The notes under the pieces are model-generated. The model saw only the letters and a list, made by a program, of their open reading frames with translations, did not search any database and had not been told where the DNA came from. A program made the position numbers and the translations under genes. A DNA stretch of 64,000 nt, taken from the NCBI GenBank assembly GCA_934202005.1, contig CAKPXP010000006.1, positions 35,123 to 99,122 on the forward strand, written 5' to 3'. Source of the DNA: an uncultured Selenomonas sp. GTDB lineage: Bacteria; Bacillota; Negativicutes; Selenomonadales; Selenomonadaceae. Positions 30,029 to 40,329 of the stretch are shown piece by piece. Position 1 is the first letter of the stretch, and the number at the start of each line of letters is the position of its first letter.

Positions 30029-30799
30029 TTGGAGGGACAGCAGGAGAGAAGAGCCGTGCTCATCACGGGCGGCACGTCGGGCATCGGACTCGCGGCGGCG
30101 CAGCGCTTCGCGGCGGCGGGGGACTGTGTGCTGATCGCGGGCAGGGACGCGGCGCGCGGCGCGGCGGCGCTGCGCGCGCTGCCCGCAGATGTGCGGCCGC
30201 GCGTGCGTTTCTATGCGGCAGATGTCGCGCGCGTTGCCGACACGGAGCGGCTCGCCGCGGCATGCGTCCGCGCGTTCGGACGGCTCGACGTGCTCGTCAA
30301 TTCCGCGGGCATCTACGTGGAGGGTGCCATCGAGGAGATGACGGAGGAGATTTACGATCGCGTGATGGACACTGACCTCAAGGGGACGTATTTCATGTGC
30401 CGCGCAGCCCTGCCGGCGTTGCGGCAGCATGCGGGGAGCGCCGCCATCATCAATGTCGGGTCGGACGCGGGCGTGCATGGCAATTACTTCTGCACGGCAT
30501 ACTGCGCGGCCAAGGGCGGGGTGTCGCTCCTCACGCGCGCGCTCGCGCTCGAGCTCGCGCACGAGGGCATCCGCGTCAACGCGATCGCGCCGGGAGACGT
30601 CATGACACCGCTCACGGAGCGGCAGATAGCGGGCGCGGCGGATCGGGAGGCGGCGCTTCGCGAGATGCGCTCCGTCTATCCGCTCGGGCGCATCGGCACG
30701 GCGGAGGAGGCGGCGAGCGCCATCTACTACCTCGCGTCGCCTGACGCGGCGTTCATCACGGGGACGATTCTTTCCATCGACGGGGGGCTGACCGCATGA
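30029..30799 (+). CDS. SDR-family oxidoreductase
   Basis: This 256-residue classical short-chain dehydrogenase has the TGGTSGIG cofactor loop, NSAG, the catalytic Ser (INVGSDAG) and Y-x-x-x-K (YCAAK) motifs, and the usual C-terminal GTILSIDGG. The start is TTG 30029, 5 bp after GGGAGG; GTG 30005 is a weaker alternative. The substrate cannot be told from sequence: it could be a fatty-acyl or sugar-type oxidoreductase. Its stop overlaps the glycosyltransferase start by 4 bp (ATGA), implying one operon and perhaps a shared lipid-related pathway. Confidence 0.85.
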   Translation: MEGQQERRAVLITGGTSGIGLAAAQRFAAAGDCVLIAGRDAARGAAALRALPADVRPRVRFYAADVARVADTERLAAACVRAFGRLDVLVNSAGIYVEGAIEEMTEEIYDRVMDTDLKGTYFMCRAALPALRQHAGSAAIINVGSDAGVHGNYFCTAYCAAKGGVSLLTRALALELAHEGIRVNAIAPGDVMTPLTERQIAGAADREAALREMRSVYPLGRIGTAEEAASAIYYLASPDAAFITGTILSIDGGLTA

Positions 30800-31926
30800 A
30801 GCGCTATCTCATCATGACGGCATCCATCGGCTCTGGCCATATCAAGGCGGCGGAGGTCATCGCGCGCGAGCTGCGCGCGGCCGACCCTGAGGCCATCATC
30901 GAGGTCGTCGATTTCATGTCGCGCGGCGTCTCGACGCTCCACTGGCTGCTCAAGAAGATCTATCTACTCATGCTCGCCTTCGTGCCGGATCTCTACGACC
31001 GTTGCTACAAGTTTTCAGGCGGCGGTGCCATCGGCACGCTCACGCAGGATGCGTTCGCACTCATCATGTATCACCGCATGGCGCGCCTCATCGATGCGTT
31101 CGCGCCGGATGTCGTCATCTGCACGCATCCTTTCCCAGAGGGGGCGTGCTCGCTCATCAAGCGGCTTTCGAGGCGTCGCTTCCGCCTCGCCGCGGTGCTC
31201 ACGGACTATTCGCTGCACCAGATCTGGATCTACCCGCGCGTGGATGACTACTTCGTGGCCATCCCCGCGATGCAGCAGGGGCTCGTCGCGCGCGGTTTCC
31301 CCGCGCCCTCGGTGCATGTGACGGGCATCCCCGTCGACCGCGCGCTCCTGCGCCTGCCGGAGAAGCGCAGGGCGCGCGAGCTGTTAGGTATCGCAGCGGA
31401 TGTGCCGACGGTGCTGCTCATGGGCGGCGGGCTTGGCCTCGGCGGCATCGAGGCGATGCTCGATGAGCTCGAGGGTATCGAGGCCAGGCTGACGCTCCTC
31501 GTCATCGCTGGCCGCAACGAGGACCTCGAGCTCGCCATCCGGGCGCGCATCGCGACCTCGCGCCATGCGCTCTACGTCTGGGGCTTCACGCAGCGCGCGC
31601 CGCTCCTCATGCGCGCTGCGGATCTGCTCGTGACGAAACCGGGCGCACTCACGGTGAGCGAGTCATTCGTGCTCGGCCTGCCGACGGTGCTGCACGATCC
31701 GATCCCGGGACCGGAAGAGGAGAATGCCGTCTACGCGACGCAGCACGGCGCCTCACTCTGGGTGCATCCCGGTGAGTCCCTCGCGGGAGCCGTCTGCCAT
31801 CTGCTCGCGAGCCATGAAAAACAAGCAGCGCTTTCCCAGGGGGCCCGCTCCTGTGCGCGTCCCGATGCCGCGCGTGAGATTGCCCGCACGCTGACAGCCG
31901 CAGAGGACGATAGTAATAAATTTTAA
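30796..31926 (+). CDS. MGDG-synthase/UgtP-like diacylglycerol glycosyltransferase
   Basis: The 376-residue GT28-type glycosyltransferase has the family N-terminus (TASIGSGHIKAAEVIARELR), the lipid-side segment THPFPEGACS, and the UDP-sugar site TKPGALTVSESFVLGLP with PIPGPEEENA. Relatives transfer glucose or galactose to diacylglycerol at the cytoplasmic membrane. It overlaps the SDR gene by 4 bp. The C-terminal 50 residues are less conserved. The product could be a membrane glycolipid or a lipid-anchor precursor; the sugar donor is not determined here. Confidence 0.85.
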   Translation: MKRYLIMTASIGSGHIKAAEVIARELRAADPEAIIEVVDFMSRGVSTLHWLLKKIYLLMLAFVPDLYDRCYKFSGGGAIGTLTQDAFALIMYHRMARLIDAFAPDVVICTHPFPEGACSLIKRLSRRRFRLAAVLTDYSLHQIWIYPRVDDYFVAIPAMQQGLVARGFPAPSVHVTGIPVDRALLRLPEKRRARELLGIAADVPTVLLMGGGLGLGGIEAMLDELEGIEARLTLLVIAGRNEDLELAIRARIATSRHALYVWGFTQRAPLLMRAADLLVTKPGALTVSESFVLGLPTVLHDPIPGPEEENAVYATQHGASLWVHPGESLAGAVCHLLASHEKQAALSQGARSCARPDAAREIARTLTAAEDDSNKF

Positions 31927-31945
31927 CGTTTCCATGGGAGGTTTT

Positions 31946-31967
31946 TTCCATTTCGTGTGGAATTTTT
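31946..31967 (+). terminator. Possible terminator after the glycosyltransferase
   Basis: TTCCA (31946-31950) pairs with TGGAA (31958-31962), then TTTTT. The stem is short and A/T-rich. The remainder to 32112 has no clear signal. Confidence 0.4.
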
Positions 31968-32112
31968 ATAAAAGGAAAATTGTTAGCATGTGCAGTGTCT
32001 TCTGCTGCCGGTGCGAAATGGGGAAGCAAGCAACGGACGGCTTCTAGGAGGCGCGCATCCCTGCGGCCGTCAGGCGGCGGGGCAGTTGATCGATGATAGA
32101 CGGGTGAGTGAG

Positions 32113-32643
32113 ATGGCAGTACAGAAATTATCCGTTGTGTGGGAAAAAAGATATCTTTGTCCGCGGTGCCAGCAGAAGCTCCGCTATGTGCCGGGCGATG
32201 CGGTCGCCATCGTGGATGGGCGCGTCGATATGACGCGCACGCAGCCGTATTACGTCTGCGACAAGTGTCATACGAGCTATCGCGAGCTCATGGGCTCGGG
32301 GTATTTCGAGGAGTACGAGGGCGTCGACGCGCGCCTGCCGGCAGCGGACGCGCCCGCAGATGCGGGGCAGGCAGCGGCGCCTGAGCGGCGTCCGGCGAAG
32401 CCAAAGCATCCGTTGCGTTCAACGGGAGAGCTCGAGCCGGTCCAGCTGAAGCGCGAGGTGGATGGCCGTTGTGCCTGCCCGCGCTGCGGCGAGCGCATGG
32501 ATTTCGTCGAGGGGCAGCCGGTGCGCATCGTCGATGGCAAGCCCGATATGGAAAACGTCATGGATCATTTTCGCTGTTCGTACTGCGGCTCGGTCTTCCG
32601 CCGCATCGCGACGACGGATTATTTCCAGTGGTCGGAGCGGTGA
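32113..32643 (+). CDS. Tandem zinc-ribbon protein with internal duplication
   Basis: The 176-residue protein has two similar zinc-ribbon units. The first, about residues 15-70, has CPRC, then VAIVDGRVDM, then CDKC and YF. The second, about 120-175, has CPRC, then VRIVDGKPDM, then CSYC and YF. An Ala/Pro-rich linker joins them. The order C-x2-C, IVDG-x2-DM, C-x2-C, YF is shared, so this is an ancient duplication. No catalytic motif is present. ATG 32113 follows a GGGTGAGTGAG site. The gene sits between a lipid glycosyltransferase and divIC; the function is unknown. Confidence 0.7.
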   Translation: MAVQKLSVVWEKRYLCPRCQQKLRYVPGDAVAIVDGRVDMTRTQPYYVCDKCHTSYRELMGSGYFEEYEGVDARLPAADAPADAGQAAAPERRPAKPKHPLRSTGELEPVQLKREVDGRCACPRCGERMDFVEGQPVRIVDGKPDMENVMDHFRCSYCGSVFRRIATTDYFQWSER

Positions 32644-32695
32644 GGCGATGCGCAATCCGCTCCACCGCGCTTTCAACTGCAGGCGCGGAAAAAAC

Positions 32696-32724
32696 TTGCA
32701 GAAATGCGGATTTCCTTGTATGAT
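32696..32724 (+). promoter_or_regulatory. Promoter upstream of divIC-like gene
   Basis: TTGCAG (32696-32701), 17-bp spacer, TATGAT (32719-32724). The predicted start near 32731 excludes the ATG at 32730 and supports the one at 32763. Confidence 0.7.
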
Positions 32725-32762
32725 AGGAAATGTTACAGCAGGGTGAAGAAGAAGGGGTGCAA

Positions 32763-33050
32763 ATGGAAGGCAGGAAGAGGAAGCGGCGGTTTGATTTCTT
32801 TGTACCGCTCATGGCCATCATCATCGGCTATTTCGCTTTCGTGCTCGTGAGCCAGCAAGTGCATCTCGGTCAGCTCGCTGAGAACCAGGCAGCCGCGGAG
32901 GCGCGCCTCTCGGCTGCCCAGGAGGAGAACGAGGAGCTCAAGCAGGAGAAGGCCGCGCTCAGCGATCCCGCGTACATCGAGAAGATCGCGCGCGAGGAAC
33001 TCGGCATGACGCGTCATGGCGAGCTCCCCTATACGACCGCCCGCAAGTAA
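32763..33050 (+). CDS. divIC: FtsB/DivIC-family septum formation initiator
   Basis: This 95-residue bitopic membrane protein has a basic cytoplasmic N-terminus (MEGRKRKRR), one membrane helix (about 10-32), a coiled coil (about 35-70) and the C-terminal DPAYIEKIAREELGMTRHGE motif typical of FtsB/DivIC. Such proteins bridge FtsL and FtsQ/DivIB in the divisome. ATG 32763 has an AAGGGGTG site just upstream. Its position between yabN/HU and the S1-domain gene matches divIC in the conserved Firmicute cluster. Confidence 0.9.
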   Translation: MEGRKRKRRFDFFVPLMAIIIGYFAFVLVSQQVHLGQLAENQAAAEARLSAAQEENEELKQEKAALSDPAYIEKIAREELGMTRHGELPYTTARK

Positions 33051-33119
33051 CCGACATATGTTGTTGAGTGTACGGGTACCTATCATGACACGAGGTGCCC
33101 ATAAGGAGGAAGATTGAAT

Positions 33120-33611
33120 TTGGCCATTGAAGTAGGCAGCGTAGTGGAGGGCATCGTCACAGGCATCACGAATTTCGGTGCTTTTGTCGAGCTCCCCGAG
33201 AAGAAAGTCGGCCTGGTCCATATCTCTGAGGTGGCAGATGTTTACGTCAAAGACGTGCATGATTTCCTTTCGGAGAACCAGAAGGTGAAGGTCAAGGTTC
33301 TGAGCATTGATGACAAGGGGAAGATTGGCCTTTCCATCAAGGCACTGGAAGAGAAGAAAGATGCTCACGATGGACAGGGGCGGCCGCATACGCATGCGCA
33401 CGCGTCTGGTTTTCATTCTTCCCAGCGTCCGGCTGGCCGGGGACCACGGGATTTCCGCCGCTCCGGCGGGCGGTTCGGCGGCTCGCCGCGCACAAACGCA
33501 TCGTTCGAGGACAAGCTCTCGAAGTTCCTCAAGGACAGCGACGAACGCCTGACAGATCTGCGCCGCAAGACGGATTCCAAGCGCGGCGGCCGTGGGTCGA
33601 GAAGAGATTGA
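33120..33611 (+). CDS. S1 domain RNA-binding protein (YabR-like)
   Basis: The N-terminal 75 residues form an S1 OB-fold domain (IEVGSVVEGIVTGITNFGAF, then GLVHISEVADVYVKDV). A flexible basic tail rich in Gly, Arg and Ser follows, ending KRGGRGSRRD. It probably binds RNA, perhaps on ribosomes. AAGGAGG (33103-33109) serves TTG 33114 (4 bp) or TTG 33120 (10 bp); the second gives the family-typical start M-AIEVGS and is preferred. It lies in the yabR position after divIC. A terminator follows at 33619-33651. Confidence 0.85.
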   Translation: MAIEVGSVVEGIVTGITNFGAFVELPEKKVGLVHISEVADVYVKDVHDFLSENQKVKVKVLSIDDKGKIGLSIKALEEKKDAHDGQGRPHTHAHASGFHSSQRPAGRGPRDFRRSGGRFGGSPRTNASFEDKLSKFLKDSDERLTDLRRKTDSKRGGRGSRRD

Positions 33612-33618
33612 TTGGTCA

Positions 33619-33651
33619 AAAGCCTGCCCCGATGGGAGGGGAAGGCTTTTC
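33619..33651 (+). terminator. Terminator after the S1-domain gene
   Basis: AAAAGCCT (33619-33626) pairs with AGGCTTTT (33644-33651), and an inner CCCC/GGGG extends the stem. Confidence 0.75.
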
Positions 33652-33701
33652 TTACTTTTGGGACTGCTGAGAAATCAGCGATTCCGCCGGGGAGGGACGC
33701 T

Positions 33702-34778
33702 ATGGCGCAGCTGACGCATCTCGCGCATCGTCTCTATGAGCATGTGCGGCGGGAGGGGGTTCTGCCGCGCGGCGCGCATATCGTCGTCGCGTGCTCGGGC
33801 GGGCCGGATTCCCTCGCGCTGCTCTCGCTCCTGCTGGAGCTGCGGCCGCTACTTTCGCTCGCGGTCACGGCGGCGCATTATGAGCACGGCATCCGCGGCG
33901 AGGCGTCGGCGGAGGATGCCGCGTTCGTGCGGCGGTTCTGCGCGGCGCGCGCGGTTCCCTGTATCGTTGAAAGCGGCGATGTACCGCGGGCGGCGGCGCG
34001 GACGTCAGAGTCTCTCGAGACGGCGGCGCGCCGCCTGCGCTATGCGTTCCTCGAGCGCACGCGCGAGCGCGTGGGCGCCTCGCTGATTGCGACGGCGCAT
34101 CACGCGGACGATCAGGCGGAGACAGTGCTGCTGCACATCCTGCGCGGCACGGGGCTGGACGGACTCGCGGGGATTCCCGCACGCGACGCGGCGCGCCATC
34201 TCGTGCGGCCCTTGCTCCCGTTTCCAAAACAGGCGCTCGTGGACTATTGCCGCGCGCGCGGCTTCTCGCCGCGTCATGACGCGACGAACGATGTGCCGGA
34301 CGCGCTCCGGAACCGCGTGCGGCTCTCGCTGCTGCCGGAGCTTGCGCGCGCGTACAATCCCGCCATCCGCCAAGGGCTCTGCCGTCTGGCCGCCATCGCG
34401 GCGGAGGAGTGCGAGGCCGTGGGGCATCTGGCGGCGCGGGAGGCGGCGCGCCTCATCGAGCAGCTGCCCGCGGGGCGGGCGCGCGGCGAGGATGCCGCTT
34501 CCTGGCGTCTGCCGGCTGCGCCCGCGCTCCGGGCAGAGACGGCGCGCGCGCTGCCGCGGGCGCTCTGCCGCCGCGTGCTGCGCATCTATCTCGCCCGCCT
34601 CGGCCGCGCGCAGGACGTGAGCTTCGAGCGCACGGAGGCGCTCAGACGCCTGCTCTCCGGTACGTCGGGACAGCGCGTGGAGCTGCCGCGGCTCGTCATC
34701 GCATACGACAGCGGCTGGCTGCGGCCGGCCGTGAAGAAATACAATAAGGAAGAGGAAAGCAACCATGATGAAGGATGA
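33702..34778 (+). CDS. tilS: tRNA(Ile)-lysidine synthase
   Basis: TilS converts C34 of the CAU-anticodon tRNA-Ile to lysidine so it reads AUA. The 358-residue protein has the PP-loop ATP site SGGPDS (residues 32-37), the HH-x-DD motif in AHHADDQAET, and GTGLDGLAGI. It is at the short end of the family, with a reduced C-terminal substrate domain. ATG 33702 follows GGGGAGG. The end overlaps hpt by 14 bp, so translation is probably coupled; tilS-hpt-ftsH is a conserved order. Confidence 0.95.
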   Translation: MAQLTHLAHRLYEHVRREGVLPRGAHIVVACSGGPDSLALLSLLLELRPLLSLAVTAAHYEHGIRGEASAEDAAFVRRFCAARAVPCIVESGDVPRAAARTSESLETAARRLRYAFLERTRERVGASLIATAHHADDQAETVLLHILRGTGLDGLAGIPARDAARHLVRPLLPFPKQALVDYCRARGFSPRHDATNDVPDALRNRVRLSLLPELARAYNPAIRQGLCRLAAIAAEECEAVGHLAAREAARLIEQLPAGRARGEDAASWRLPAAPALRAETARALPRALCRRVLRIYLARLGRAQDVSFERTEALRRLLSGTSGQRVELPRLVIAYDSGWLRPAVKKYNKEEESNHDEG

Positions 34779-35310
34779 TATCGCAAAGGTATACTTTACG
34801 GAGGAAGAGCTGCAGGCAAAGGTCCGCGAGCTCGGCCGTCAGATCACAGAGGACTACAAGGACGCGAAGGAGGATATCTACTGCGTGGGTATTCTCAAGG
34901 GAGCGTCCGTTTTCTATACGGATCTCGTCCGCGCCATCGACCTGCCCGTGCGCTTTGATTTCATGATTGCCTCGAGCTACGGCAACGGCACGTCGACGAC
35001 GGGCTCGGTCAAGATCCTCAAGGATCTCGACTACGACATCGAGGGCAAGCACCTCATCGTCATCGAGGACATCATCGACTCCGGCACGACGATGAGCTAC
35101 CTGCTCAAGTATTTCGAGCATCGGAAACCAGCGAGCGTCAAGCTCTGCGCGCTGCTCTCGAAGCCCTCGCGCCGCACCGCGGAGGTCGCGATCGATTACT
35201 GCGGCTTCGAGGTGCCGGATGAGTTCCTCGTCGGCTACGGGCTCGACTACGCGGAGATCTATCGCAATCTGCCGTACATCGGCGTGCTGAAGCCGGAGGT
35301 CTATGCCTGA
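34765..35310 (+). CDS. hpt: Hypoxanthine phosphoribosyltransferase
   Basis: This enzyme salvages hypoxanthine and guanine using PRPP. The 181-residue protein has the PRPP-binding motif VIEDIIDSGTTM, the flexible-loop SSYGNGTSTTG, and the base-binding segment PDEFLVGYGLDYAEIYRN. The gene begins ATGATG; either Met may be used. It overlaps tilS and precedes ftsH by 30 bp. In Bacillus, HprT and TilS co-regulate ftsH, so the linkage may be functional. Confidence 0.97.
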   Translation: MMKDDIAKVYFTEEELQAKVRELGRQITEDYKDAKEDIYCVGILKGASVFYTDLVRAIDLPVRFDFMIASSYGNGTSTTGSVKILKDLDYDIEGKHLIVIEDIIDSGTTMSYLLKYFEHRKPASVKLCALLSKPSRRTAEVAIDYCGFEVPDEFLVGYGLDYAEIYRNLPYIGVLKPEVYA

Positions 35311-35340
35311 GACGCCTGATTCCGAAAGGGGGAACGCGCA

Positions 35341-37332
<1,992 letters not shown>

Positions 37333-37356
37333 TGTTTTCCCATCCAAGGAAATAAG

Positions 37357-37389
37357 AGCATGCCAGCCAGAGGGCGGGCATGCTTTTTT
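37357..37389 (+). terminator. Terminator after ftsH
   Basis: AGCATGCC (37357-37364) pairs with GGCATGCT (37377-37384), then a run of T to 37389. Confidence 0.85.
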
Positions 37390-37440
37390 ACTGTAAGGAC
37401 AGGCGCACAATGTCCGCAAAGTGGGCGTTTGGGCATGTAG
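37388..37440. repeat. Post-terminator repeat, copy 1
   Basis: About 42 of 53 bases match 45818-45870, mostly with transitions between them. It starts in the T-run of the ftsH terminator and contains GGACA/TGTCC and a GTCCGC-AAA-GTGGGC hairpin. No coding potential. Confidence 0.65.
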
Positions 37441-37457
37441 TTTTAGGTTGCCGTTCT

Positions 37458-37485
37458 TTGCAACGGGCCGTCCTTGCGCTATAAT
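37458..37485 (+). promoter_or_regulatory. Promoter of birA
   Basis: TTGCAA (37458-37463), 16-bp spacer, TATAAT (37480-37485). Start of transcription near 37492 leaves no room for a ribosome site before ATG 37497 and supports TTG 37515 as the birA start. Confidence 0.75.
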
Positions 37486-37514
37486 AAGGTGATGAAATGC
37501 GAGGGGGAATTTGT

Positions 37515-38504
37515 TTGAGGCAAGAAATCCTGCGCCTGCTGCGCAAGGCGGGCGATCACTATCTATCCGGTGAGGAAATCGCGGAGACGCTCGGCGTCTC
37601 GCGCACGGCGATCTGGAAGCACATCAAGGAACTGCGGCGCGCAGGCTACGACATCGTGAGCCAGGCGCACAGCGGCTATCGCCTCGAGAAATCTCCGGAT
37701 CTGCTCACGCCAGCGGAGATCGCGCCGCTGCTCAAGACGCGCGTCATCGGCGCGAAGCTCCTCTACAAGGAGGAGACGCGCTCGACGAACGAAGACGCCA
37801 AGATCGCGGCGGCCGAGGGCGCGCCGGACGGCACGGTCGTGCTCACGGAGTTCCAGGGGACGGGGCATGGCCGCCTTTCGCGCGGCTGGTTCTGCCCAAA
37901 GGGGAAGGGCGTCCTCTTTTCCGTCCTGCTCCGTCCGCAGGATATCCTGCCGCAGGACGCGCCGAAATACACGCTGCTCGCGGCCGTCGCCGTCGTGCGC
38001 GCCTGCCGCGCGCGCGGCCTCGACGTCGGCATCAAATGGCCGAACGACGTGCTCGCGGACGGCAAGAAGCTCGTTGGCATCCTCACGGAGATGAGCGCTG
38101 AGATGGAGCGCATCCACTACATTGTCATCGGCACAGGCATCAATGTCAACATCGAGGCGGCGGAGTTCGCGCCGGAGATCCGCGAGAAAGCGACCTCGCT
38201 CTCCCTGCTAGCGGGCCATCCGCTCGACCGTCGGCAGCTGCTCGCAGACATCCTGCAGGAGATGGAGACACTATCCCTGGATGTGCAGGCGCAGGGATTT
38301 GCGCCCGTCCTCGACGAGTGGCGGCGCCTCTCCCTCACGCTCGGGCAGGAGGTGCGCGTGATCGGCGTCAATGAGACGTTCACGGGGCGTGCCGTCGACA
38401 TCGACGCGGACGGCGCGCTGCTCGTCGATACGGAAACAGGCAGACGGCGCGTGCTCGCTGCCGATGTTTCCATCCGTCCGGCAGACGCGCGGCAGGGCCG
38501 CTGA
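37515..38504 (+). CDS. birA: Biotin-protein ligase / biotin repressor BirA
   Basis: The 329-residue bifunctional BirA has an N-terminal winged helix (GEEIAETLGVSRTAIWKHIKELR) that binds biotin operators and a catalytic domain that makes biotinyl-AMP and biotinylates carboxylases (GHGRLSRGWFCPKGKGV, KWPNDVL, GTGINVN). The C-terminal SH3-like domain follows (VRVIGVNETFTGRAVDID). TTG 37515 lies about 8 bp after GAGGGGG. CoaX follows 13 bp downstream, a common vitamin-cofactor pairing. Confidence 0.96.
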   Translation: MRQEILRLLRKAGDHYLSGEEIAETLGVSRTAIWKHIKELRRAGYDIVSQAHSGYRLEKSPDLLTPAEIAPLLKTRVIGAKLLYKEETRSTNEDAKIAAAEGAPDGTVVLTEFQGTGHGRLSRGWFCPKGKGVLFSVLLRPQDILPQDAPKYTLLAAVAVVRACRARGLDVGIKWPNDVLADGKKLVGILTEMSAEMERIHYIVIGTGINVNIEAAEFAPEIREKATSLSLLAGHPLDRRQLLADILQEMETLSLDVQAQGFAPVLDEWRRLSLTLGQEVRVIGVNETFTGRAVDIDADGALLVDTETGRRRVLAADVSIRPADARQGR

Positions 38505-38517
38505 AGGAGGAAACCAC

Positions 38518-39312
38518 TTGTTACTAGTATTCGACATCGGCAACAGCAACATCGTGCTCGGCACCTATGAGGGCCGGAAACTGCTCAAGCATTGGCGCGT
38601 CTCGACGGACCGGCAGAAGACGGGCGACGAGTACGGCATGCTCATCAACAACCTGTTCTCCTACCAGGGCATCCGCATGGAGGACATCGACGCCATCATC
38701 ATCTCCTCCGTCGTGCCGCCGCTCGTCGTGCCGATGATCAAGATGTGCGAACGCTATTTCCACATCAAGCCGCTCGTCGTCGGCCCCGGCATCCGCACGG
38801 GCATCCGCCTGCACTATGAGAACCCGCGCGCGATCGGCGCCGACCGCATCGTCAACGTCGTCGGCGCCTACGAAGCCTACGGCGGGCCGCTCATCGTCAT
38901 CGACATCGGCACGGCGACGACGTTCGACGTCGTCGACACGAACGGCGACTTCCTCGGCGGCGTCATCGCGCCGGGCCTCGGCACCTCGTCGGACGCGCTC
39001 TTCGCGCGCGCTTCGCAGCTGCCGCGCATCGAGCTCGTGCCGACGAAGCAGATCATCTGCCGCAACACCATCCAGGGCATGCAGGCGGGCATCATCTTCG
39101 GCTACGTCGGCCAGATCGACGGCATCGTGCGCCGCATCAAGCAGGAGTACGGTCATCCCATGAAGGTCATCGCGACGGGCGGCTTCGCGCGCATGATCGC
39201 CAGGGAGTCCGTGACCATCGACAAGGTCGACCATTTCCTCACGCTCTCGGGCCTCCAGGTGCTCTACGAGCGCAACGAGGAAAAGCACCGCGAAAGGAAC
39301 CCGCAGGCATGA
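38518..39312 (+). CDS. coaX: Type III pantothenate kinase
   Basis: CoaX phosphorylates pantothenate, the first step of coenzyme A synthesis. The 264-residue protein has the ASKHA-fold phosphate loops FDIGNSNIVLG and IDIGTATTFDVV and the conserved GADRIVNVVGAYEAY. The start is TTG 38518, 7 bp after AAGGAGG. It overlaps dusB by 4 bp, so birA-coaX-dusB form one operon. Confidence 0.96.
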   Translation: MLLVFDIGNSNIVLGTYEGRKLLKHWRVSTDRQKTGDEYGMLINNLFSYQGIRMEDIDAIIISSVVPPLVVPMIKMCERYFHIKPLVVGPGIRTGIRLHYENPRAIGADRIVNVVGAYEAYGGPLIVIDIGTATTFDVVDTNGDFLGGVIAPGLGTSSDALFARASQLPRIELVPTKQIICRNTIQGMQAGIIFGYVGQIDGIVRRIKQEYGHPMKVIATGGFARMIARESVTIDKVDHFLTLSGLQVLYERNEEKHRERNPQA

Positions 39313-40295
39313 GCGACGTATGGAGCATCTGCATCGGCGCGTTCCGCTTCGAGACGCCCGTCTTCCTCGCGCCGATGGCGGGCGTCACGGACACGGCCTA
39401 CCGCATCATCGCGCACGAGATGGGCTGCCCGCTCTGCTACGCGGAGATGGTGTCGAGCCAGGGCATCCATTTCAGGAATGAGCGCACGCTCTCGATGCTC
39501 GCCTCGGAGCCCGGCGAGCGGCCGCTCGCGATGCAGATCTTTGCGAATACGCCGGAGATGGCGGCCGAGGCGGCAAGCTACGTCGAGTCGCTCGGCACGG
39601 CCGACATCCTCGACTTCAACATGGGCTGTCCCGCGCCGAAGATCGTCAAGAACGGCGAGGGCTCCGCGCTCATGCGTGAGCCGGAAAAGGCGGAGCGCAT
39701 CCTCGCGGCCATCCGCCGCGCGGTGAAGATGCCCGTGACCGTCAAGATGCGCATGGGCTGGGACGCGGCGCATGTCAATGTCGTCGAGCTTGCAAGGCGC
39801 GCCGAGGCCGCGGGCGTCGATGCCATCGCCGTGCACGGCCGGACGCGCGAGCAGTTCTATCGCGGCAAGGCGGACTGGGACATCATCCGCCGCGTCAAGG
39901 AGGCCGTGCGCGTGCCCGTCATCGCCAACGGCGACGTGCGTACCTATGACGACCTCGCGGCCATTCGCGCGGCGACGGGCTGCGACGCCGTCATGATCGG
40001 CCGCGCGGCGCAGGGGAATCCCTGGATTTTCCGCCAGCTCACGCACTACCTCAGGACGGGCGAGCGCCTGCCGGGGCCGACGCTGCACGAGCGCGCCGCG
40101 GTGCTGCTGCGCCACCTCGACCTCCTGCTGAAATACAAGGGCGACTACGTCGGCCCGCGCGAGATGCGCAAGCACGCGACCTGGTACACGCGCGGCATCG
40201 TCCACGGCGCCATCCTGCGCGACCGCTTCAACAAGGCGACGACGCGCGAGGATTTCGTGGACATTCTCAGAGAATATTTTGACTATGACGCCTGA
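39309..40295 (+). CDS. dusB: tRNA-dihydrouridine synthase
   Basis: This FMN-dependent enzyme reduces uridine to dihydrouridine in the tRNA D-loop. The 328-residue protein has the N-terminal APMAGVTD loop, the catalytic Cys in NMGCPAPKIVKNGEGSALM, and the FMN-phosphate binding motifs VHGRTREQFYRGKADW and IGRAAQGNPWIF. The family places it with DusB, often next to coaX or lysS in Firmicutes. The ATG overlaps the coaX stop. Confidence 0.95.
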   Translation: MSDVWSICIGAFRFETPVFLAPMAGVTDTAYRIIAHEMGCPLCYAEMVSSQGIHFRNERTLSMLASEPGERPLAMQIFANTPEMAAEAASYVESLGTADILDFNMGCPAPKIVKNGEGSALMREPEKAERILAAIRRAVKMPVTVKMRMGWDAAHVNVVELARRAEAAGVDAIAVHGRTREQFYRGKADWDIIRRVKEAVRVPVIANGDVRTYDDLAAIRAATGCDAVMIGRAAQGNPWIFRQLTHYLRTGERLPGPTLHERAAVLLRHLDLLLKYKGDYVGPREMRKHATWYTRGIVHGAILRDRFNKATTREDFVDILREYFDYDA

Positions 40296-40329
40296 GCGGC
40301 TGCCGCTCAGACTGGAAAGGAAGATTTTC

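Noticed and set aside
37497-37515. ATG 37497 as the birA start
   Set aside because: The promoter at 37458-37485 would start the transcript about 5 nt before it, leaving no ribosome site; TTG 37515 has one.
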